Positions 56,934-64,000 of a stretch of DNA of 64,000 nucleotides are shown piece after piece (within the stretch, counting starts at the first letter, position 1; each line of letters starts with the position of its first letter). Source of the stretch: Nyssa sinensis (Eukaryota; Streptophyta; Magnoliopsida; Cornales; Nyssaceae); assembly GCA_008638375.1 (NCBI GenBank), contig CM018031.1:63408188-63472187 (forward strand). The letters are read 5' to 3'. A program made the translations under genes and the position numbers. Under the pieces are notes generated by a model. That model ran no database searches. It saw only the letters and a list, made by a program, of their open reading frames with translations, and was not told the DNA's origin.

Positions 56934-57707
56934 GGTAATGCTTTACTTATGTCGAAAAATGGCTTTGAGACTTGATGCATCACATATTTGCTTATCAATA
57001 AGATGCAGGGTACATCCATTAAGTTTAATCTTCCAATTTATATGATATATCCCACTATAGACAGGTCTCTCTCTCTCTCTCCCCCTCACCCTTTGTTCTT
57101 CTTTTTTTTTTTTTTTACCATTTTTAAGCTGAGGTGGGGGGTTGGGGTTGTTTTAAACAATTTGGAATATGGAAATAAATACCTTCATGTCTACTTTTCA
57201 ACAGCATGGATAATTTCTTTGGTTTTGCTGTTTATCACTTGGTTTGCAATGATGGGCCTATCAAAATTGCAAAAACCAATGGGAAACATTCTCATTCATC
57301 GATTATATTCTTTCTAGGTTTTTTTGCTACCGTACCATGATTGGCCCTACTTGCAAAGGAAAATTGTTGACACAGGTACTAATTGATGTCATCAAAATCT
57401 CTCTGAATTTCTTTATGGTCATATTCAGTTTTGATGTCATCAAAATCCTTTTGGATGACCCGTCAGTTGATTTAGGTTGTTTGGAGATGAAGAATTTCGG
57501 TGGAGAACAACGCCCAAAGTTTCCCCATTGGGCATGCTACCTATTTTTTTCCCTAGCAAATGTTGCTACACGAAGTGTAAAACTGTAAATATTAGTAGAT
57601 CTTTTTTCTTAATTTTTTTTTCAGAACTTAATATACAGGCTTGCACTCACAATCTTGATTTGATCTGAATTTTTAAATTTCTGATCCTGTTCAATTTTGT
57701 AGACAGT

Positions 57708-57710
<3 letters not shown>

Positions 57711-57740
<30 letters not shown>
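57711..57740. repeat. (TC)n microsatellite
   Basis: About 15 TC units in the last intron of the JmjC pseudogene. Confidence 0.9.
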
Positions 57741-58035
57741 CCAACTCCCCTCCGTCACTCACCCCTCAGATATAGTCTTTTCTTACTTCACTTCATCATG
57801 GCCTCTGTCTACTTTTTGTTTTTGTTTTTAACTTTTATCTTAGTATGCTAATGCCTGCTACTCTGCACTAACGTATATGCATACTTTTATCCATGAATTA
57901 ACACATAATTTTTATTAAGGTGCAAAATCTATCAAAAATAATCTTGTTCTCCAGAATAAAGGATGTTTTAATGAACCATGGCACTTCAATTTTTATAAAA
58001 TTGAGACGGTTTCATGTCCTTTATTCCTGTCACAG

Positions 58036-58155
58036 GCATTCAAGAATGCGCTGGGTTCAATATTTGGGAATTAGTTTTGATGGGCCAAAACATCTGTTGG
58101 ATGAAACATCAACCGCATGGACTTCTCAAAGAAATTGGTTCATCCTCATCTTTTG
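58036..58155 (+). pseudogene. JMJ31-like pseudogene, last exon
   Basis: AFKNAL and QYLGISFDGPK lie in different frames. The normal protein ends soon after the FDGPK motif. Confidence 0.75.
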
Positions 58156-58721
58156 AGAGTTCAAATTGATTTATGGTCATATTCACAGCGAAGGTTTTCC
58201 CCCTGAATTGGTACTCATGCATGTGATTCTTTCTCTGTATTGCATAAAGCAAATTCCATAGTTGCTGTATTTTCAACTGTGTGCAAGCTAGCCATTTCAT
58301 CCACGTTATATGATTGAAGATGCAATTTCATTGAATTTAAAATTCTCTACTGTTCAAATTTTTTAGCTCATTGCTTGCTCGTAAAATTTGCATGCTTCAG
58401 AACTTACTGATCTATCATGGTCCATCTACAAGGATTCTGTACATTCGGCACTATGGTTGTAATTGTATATTAAGGGGAGAAATTTAATCTCTTGGCTGTT
58501 GATAACAAAATTTAATCTTCATTTTCCTAAAGAAACCCTACATAATTGTATTAACATGAGTGTTAATGGAGGGGTGCAATGGTAAGGAGATTGAATGAGT
58601 GGAGATGATGAAAATTATCTTGAAGATATAACCACCAACCTACAAAACTTGAATTTTTCTGCTGATTTAAAGGATGAAGATAGTCTAAAGTTAACTATAC
58701 CCGTAGCCAGAATCTTTAGCT

Positions 58722-59150
58722 CATTTGGATGGAAGGAGCCAGAAAGAAAGGGAAGGAGAGGGGAAGAAGGGAGAGTTTATTTCATGTTTGATTTAAAAAT
58801 TGGGAAGGAGAGGGAGGGAAAGTTCTAATACTTATTTGACTCATTTAACAATCCGTCCAAAAGTGGAAGGAGACGGAGCGAGAAGAGCTAGCTCTTTAAT
58901 GATTTTTTTATAATACTAATAATACTTTTAAAATTGTAAAGGTAAAAATAAAATAGACACTTCTATCCTAGGATATAATAGTAAATTAATATAAAATCTT
59001 TTTTTTTTCTCTTCTATTATTCATAAACAAGATGGAAAGATTACACTATCTTTTCATCTCCTCTCCCTTCGTTAGTTATCCAATTATCCTCTACTCTTCT
59101 TTCCTTTTCTTTCCTCTCCCTCCAACTTATCCAAATGGATAGAAAACTCG
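58722..59150. mobile_element. Fold-back MITE-like element
   Basis: The left end is TCATTTGGATGGAAGGAG, then purine-rich GGAAGGAGAGGGGAAG. The right end is pyrimidine-rich CTTTCCTCTCCCTCCAACTTATCCAAATGGA. The two are roughly inverted complements. No coding capacity; target duplication not resolved. Confidence 0.6.
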
Positions 59151-59954
59151 GCCATAATTTCTTTGTGCAGATGGAGGTAGACAGGAGCAACACATCAATA
59201 CGCAATTACATGAGATCAAAATACTGTTAAATATTTCACTCTTAGATTAGCTGTAGGGCAAAATCAATATTTGTAATTTGTTGTAATTTAGAGAAAGGGT
59301 GTGATTACTGGAAAGTGAAATTGACGAGAACCTTTATGGTGAATGATGTTAAGAAACTAGGGCACTTTTTCAGACCACCCTATGTAATTATTCTTTTGGA
59401 TGAATCTTCTTTTGGCTTATCTTCTTTTTTCTCTGCTTTTCATTATCTGTTCTTGCTTGGGACTAAGAGACTCATTCATGCTTAATTAACCTGTTAAAAG
59501 GTTTGGGCAATATACGAGTGTTAAATAAATAAAAGCTTTCACAGTTAGTAGCAGGCTAAAGCATAAATACCATGTATGAAAGTGATATAGGAAGAGGCCA
59601 TGGAAAAATGTCTCACTATATAATCTATTGAATGGCGTGATACTCAAGAGTGCTGTGGAAAAGAGGGTATTGCATGGGGATTTGCTGCAGAAGGGGAAAA
59701 GAGAGAAAAGAAGAGAAAATAAAGGGCTAGGCAATTATTAGCAGCAATGGAAGGAAGAAGAAAAGAAAGAAAAGGTACTTCTGTGGAGATGAGATTCCCT
59801 GATGAAAGATGACATATGCGAAGTCCGTTAAGAGTAGAGAGAGGAAGAGTAGGGACTAGAAGAGAAGCTTTTGGTCTGTCTGGTTGTGCAGCAGAGGGAG
59901 ATCAAAAGAGACAATCTTTTATAGTAGGCAAATGGTATGTTTTGTGCTTTGACC

Positions 59955-60023
59955 CCTGCAACTTAGATCTACTTTCTAAAAGCTTGGATATACCATAACA
60001 CCCAACACTTTCATTAGTCCCTA

Positions 60024-60074
<51 letters not shown>

Positions 60075-60243
60075 ATGTTGAGTATACTTCCTTTGATGTA
60101 ACATGCTAGTAGAAATATATCATGATTCATGGAACATTGCTCTTTCTAAGTATGTAGTAGAAAGCATACTAACCTGCAACTTAGATCTACTTTCTAAAAG
60201 CTTGGATATACCATAACACCCAACACTTTCATTAGTCCCTAGG

Positions 60244-60284
<41 letters not shown>

Positions 60285-60382
60285 ATGTTGAGTATACTTC
60301 CTTTGATGTAACATGCTAGTAGAAATATATCATGATCCATGGAACATTGCTCTTTCTAAGTATGTAGTAGAAAGGATACTAA
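59955..60382. repeat. 218-bp tandem duplication with CT/TA microsatellite
   Basis: Copy 1 is 59955-60172 and copy 2 is 60173-60382, both beginning CCTGCAACTTAGATCTAC (copy 2 lies directly after ACTAA). Copies differ by CT-run length and about two substitutions (GATTCAT/GATCCAT, AGCATAC/AGGATAC). Each holds a (CT)n(AT)n run. Confidence 0.9.
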
Positions 60383-61430
60383 CACAGTAATACCCCTTTA
60401 ATCTTTCAATTGGGTAGATGAGGTTTCATGGAAAAAGGGATGCTTCTCTTCCTCAGGAAGATCTGTAAATCTGATCATTTGTGTATTACACGCATACATT
60501 TAGTATGAGTGTGTAATATAGAAACGTGTATTCATAAAATTTTAATATTTACGAGTGACGGTAGCATTATTCTTAAATGGAAAATAGGTGGGCCACGGAA
60601 GGGATAAGGAAGGAAAAAAGTAATCAAATTATGAGCTGCCAACCAAAGGGTAATATAGGGGGACGTGCACAGAATTTGAGAAAGAGTCATCAGGGAGAAA
60701 GAAGACTGGGATTTGTTATACATCAAACTTTCAAAGTTCTATCGAGTATTGAGAATCTCTTTCAAAACCGTTTGACATTTTTCCAATCTTTTATTTTCTC
60801 ATGCTCTCCTTTTCCTCTTTAATTTCCCTTCTTTTCTTTTCTTTTCTCTTTTTCCTTGGTCTACTGTCACCAAGTCCCGGACCACCACAAGCACTTGCAC
60901 GAACACGCACACACCATCAACTTAGTCAACTTTATACTCACGCTCACAACAGGTTTTACAGCTTCTCTACTCTCTTTACAAAAGGCTACATTACTTTGTG
61001 TGATTTCTATTTTTTATCAAAGAATTTGTTTCATGACAACCCAATGATATGAAAGGAAATCAAACAAAATTAGGATTACAGGCTGTCTGTGACCAAATTG
61101 ATATGAATCTTCTTGAATTTGGCAGAGCTACAAAGAAGGGTATATTCCGGAAATGCAAGTTCACGAATCAATTTACTTAAATTGAAAATGTAAGGAATAA
61201 GGTGAAATTCGTCTCAAATTTAAACATAAAAGTCCAATATACCTAAAGACAATTTCTTTTAATGTTCTTAATTTAAACGATCCAATATGATCAAAGGTAA
61301 AATTGCAAGACTAATTTATTGCAATTTAAATTATAAAGCGCAAAACGAGATTTGCAAGTATAATCTATCCTTATTTTTGGGGAAAATTACTCATAATTTC
61401 TTAGATTTGTAGACACATAATTTCTCTCAA

Positions 61431-62046
61431 GGCCGGCTCAATATAATTGAGAGCCTAAAGCGAGAAAGTAACAACTTTTAATGAGGTTTTTTTTATATAA
61501 TATAAATTTTTACTGTGTTTCTTTTATATATATATATATTATATTTTAATTTTTGTAATATAAAATTTATTTGTTTTCCAACAAGAGAGATTTATGTGTT
61601 GAATAAAACTCTACTAATAAATATTTTACATAATTTTTTTTTTATTTTAATAGACAACAATAAAAAAATGATTATAATTACTAATAAAATTCTAAAATTA
61701 AATTATTTTTATGGAGTTTGGGCCTTTTTTATAGAGTTAGATTTTTATTTACCTTAAACTTCTAGTTTCATTATACTCTAAATTTATAAAATTTGAGACC
61801 TTTTTGTAGAGTTAGACTTTTATTAATCTTAGACTTTTAATTTCATTATACTATAGATACCAAAAATTTGAGGTCTTTTTTTAGGTTAGGCCTAAAGCGA
61901 TTTTGGGGCCTTTTTATACCGTTAGAGTTTTATTAATCTTAAATTTCTAATTTCATTATATTATAAATACCTAAAATTTGGGGCCTTTTTTATAGGTGGG
62001 AGCCTAAAGCAATTGCTTTTATTGGCTTTATGCTTGAGCCGGCCCT
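61431..62046. mobile_element. Terminal-inverted-repeat element with internal tandem repeats
   Basis: Left CAAGGCCGGCTCAA and right TTGAGCCGGCCCTG are inverted repeats about 616 bp apart. Inside, a unit of about 75-90 bp is repeated roughly four times (GGCCTTTTT..TAGAGTTAG..TTTCATTATA, from about 61720 to 62000). No coding capacity. Flanks are CT-rich, so the target duplication is ambiguous. Confidence 0.7.
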
Positions 62047-64000
62047 GATCTCTCTAGACTTTTACTCCACTGTCATTAAAATTAAAGTGAAATTTATGAT
62101 GTCATTAATGGAAAAAATTAAAATTGTCCCATCTCATTTCCAAAATTTAGAGTATAAAAGTGCATATAACACATTCTGTATGATTCAAATTATAGTAATT
62201 TGCATATTTAGTGTGTCAAAGACTTGCTATGTAATTTGACAAAAAAAAAAACCTAACAATTTTATTTTAATTTTATCCACAAGCGAGATACATATCCACT
62301 TTTATACTGCAAAGATTATGTGCAAATGGACTCAACCAAAGGGTTATGAGCAATTTTTCTTTATTTTTATTGATGGAAAGCACATGGAGTCAAACTCTGA
62401 AAATTATGTTGGCAATTAGTGTCCTGGGTGTCTAGTAGGTTGGGTTGCAGGGCACGTTTGTCAATTTGAAGAGTACAAGGTATGACTCTCCCAACTAATT
62501 ATTTGGTAGTCCATTGGGACCATAGTTTCAACGATTAGATTAAGGGTTACATTTGTAATAATATATTGTATATATACATGTGACTTATCACCTGATTGTT
62601 GGGACCATTGATACCGGACCTACTTAATAATTTCTCATGGCTCTCCACCGACATGCACGCCTCATCTTGAACTTGCATTGCCTACTCTCGAATATATCAT
62701 CTTAATCCTTGATTGTTCATTTTTCCTTGCTCATTTTCTTGTAAGTGATTATATATATTTTTATTTATTCTAATGAGAAATGTTAATTACATTCTCAAAG
62801 TATATGAAATTCGTGCATATGCAGATGCAATGGGTTCCAAATACGCGTGAAATGTTCCAACAATTAGATGTACGGATTTTCATTCATTGCCAACGTTTTT
62901 TTTTTTTATTGGTGACATAAGAATTGAATTTTTAATTTCTTTTAAATGTTATATCAATTTAATACTATATTATTGAATTATAATAATCTTGGCCTTAATT
63001 TCCATTTTTAAGATTTAAAAAAATACAACTCAAGTGCATGACCTTCCTTTTCAATTAAAGGAGAAAGGTATGGATGGAAAATAAAATTTTCATATAAATG
63101 AAGGAATGTTGTGCATCCTTTATTTGGGAATTTCAAGAGGGGAAAACAAGGGGGAGGGGGGGGGGAGGGATGAAGAAACTCCGCCTACCCTATCTCAGTC
63201 TCTTCCCCAAAAATGGGAGGAAATGGAAGAAAGAAGAACTGGTTTGTGCTTACCAATTTTGTGTTTTCTTTTCATAACAAATGATTTCATATTTTACCCT
63301 TGAAAAGCTGCGTTTCTTTATTTTCACTCTTTATTGACTCTCAAACACAGAGGGATTTCTTGAACTCAATTAGAGGGAATAAAAAGGTAATATAATCTGC
63401 CTTTCTTTATTATTTTGATTTTTTTTTTAATTTTCTAATTTTTATGACAGAAATCCGTAAAGGTTCATGCGGTAGAAGGAACGAAGAGGGGAGGGAAAAG
63501 TAGAGTGAGGATAATTTGATAGGATAAAAAAAAAAAGAAAAAGAAAGGGAAAGGAACGGAAGAAGGAATCAGCTCTCAATCCTTTTTAATGTTTTTGCCC
63601 TTCAGAAGGAAAACAAAAAAAGAAGAAGAAAACTCTTATTATATAAGGATACAAAGTCTGGAATAATTACGTTATAACTAAATAAATAGAGAAAAAAACT
63701 CTATGAATATTTGTTTTTTTTTATATGAAAAAAATATCTCTTTTTCCTTTTCCTTCTTCTTTTTCTTTTTTTGCTAAAAACATTCCCTTCTTTCAATTTT
63801 TTTTTCATTCACCAAACAGTACATAATTGTTAGGATCTTTGAGCACAGAACATCATCCCAACTGGTATCTTTAAAATCCCAAGGACCATTGATCTCTCTA
63901 TAATACCACTCTCTCCTCACTCAACCAATAAGATTAAAAGGACATAACCAATTTCCTCATGGTGAGTTCCCTTTTTTTTTTTTTTTTTGGTAAAATCATG
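62047..64000. other. Gene-free AT-rich region
   Basis: No gene recognised. Purine-rich G-runs (63148-63170) and A/G-rich stretches (63470-63620) resemble decayed MITE ends. A T-run lies at 63971-63988. Confidence 0.5.

Larger units (their letters stand above)
38480..58155 (+). pseudogene. JMJ31-like JmjC-domain protein pseudogene, split by transposons
   Basis: Pieces in order resemble plant JMJ31-type (At5g19840-like) 2-oxoglutarate/Fe(II) oxygenases. N-terminus ESLRIRRYEKLSSAEE and FQIEPK (38485-38572); KNWKALSNWNLCNGGLDYLQ (38692-38755); YPRAK-stop-SMEYSQKVIFHA (39952-40016); FDQVGSDDLTIAVNLWW-stop (40389-40442), then after a frameshift EHMDAYYLQRLLT; RLTDKEM (about 40636-40655); LECLILHLLSPVGA and RKFDEMDQQTAEED (56583-56704); NEFYQVFYGVFDDQ and AMDAILNGK-stop (56842-56933); AFKNAL and QYLGISFDGPK (58036-58095). 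Splice sites are still recognisable, so it is a non-processed copy. Stops, at least five frameshifts, missing middle exons and a 13.7-kb transposon block show it is dead. Confidence 0.82.
58156..61430. other. Gene-free region
   Basis: Apart from the MITE and tandem duplication listed, I recognise no gene. A short frame at 58595-58720 (LEDITTNLQNLNFSADLKDE) looks protein-like but is too short to assign. Confidence 0.5.

Overview
This is eukaryotic nuclear DNA from a dicot plant, most likely a woody species with retroelement-rich introns. The genes have GT-AG introns, the products are plant-type (a SPIRRIG-like BEACH protein, an AKR13-type aldo-keto reductase, a p24-beta cargo receptor, a JMJ31-like JmjC protein), the non-coding DNA is AT-rich, and the transposons are Ty1/copia elements, plant L1-type LINEs, hAT and Tourist MITEs and a TRIM. 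I cannot name the species. I recognised no rRNA, tRNA, CRISPR or bacterial feature.

Layout. (1) Positions 1-25515, minus strand: the first 13 coding exons of a SPIRRIG-like gene, whose 3' part runs off the left edge. Intron 8 (3212-16831, 13.6 kb) holds a transposon nest: an old LINE (about 4672-14900) carries a TRIM, an unclassified insertion and a MITE-like element. That MITE-like element holds a decayed copia (6427-12011), which itself holds a 550-bp hAT MITE (8291-8840). (2) Positions 28210-30555, minus: a four-exon p24-beta gene. Its frame is broken only by five single-base insertions that look like merged C/T alleles. A Tourist MITE sits in its first intron. (3) Positions 32422-36189, plus: an intact seven-exon aldo-keto reductase gene of 344 codons. 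(4) Positions 38480-58155, plus: a JMJ31-like JmjC pseudogene with stops and frameshifts. It is split by a block of about 13.7 kb made of a rearranged LINE (41970-55670), a young intact copia (43470-51133, 1314-codon gag-pol, near-identical LTRs, 5-bp target duplication) and a 1.7-kb hAT-like element (52771-54478, 8-bp duplication). (5) Positions 58160-64000: no gene recognised; a fold-back MITE, a 218-bp tandem duplication with CT/TA microsatellite, and a 616-bp terminal-inverted-repeat element.

Three host genes look usable (the SPIRRIG-like gene, the aldo-keto reductase and probably p24); the JmjC copy is dead. They share no pathway, and the window is best read as ordinary gene neighbours remodelled by layered transposition. 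The most unusual signal is in the young copia. It has no initiator-Met primer site after its 5' LTR. The sequence there is instead a perfect 14-nt complement of a segment inside the element's own R/U5 region, which suggests self-priming or a half-tRNA primer.

Most coordinates were read from the sequence by hand. Splice sites were chosen by GT-AG plus reading-frame phase plus family similarity recalled from memory. No database search was run.
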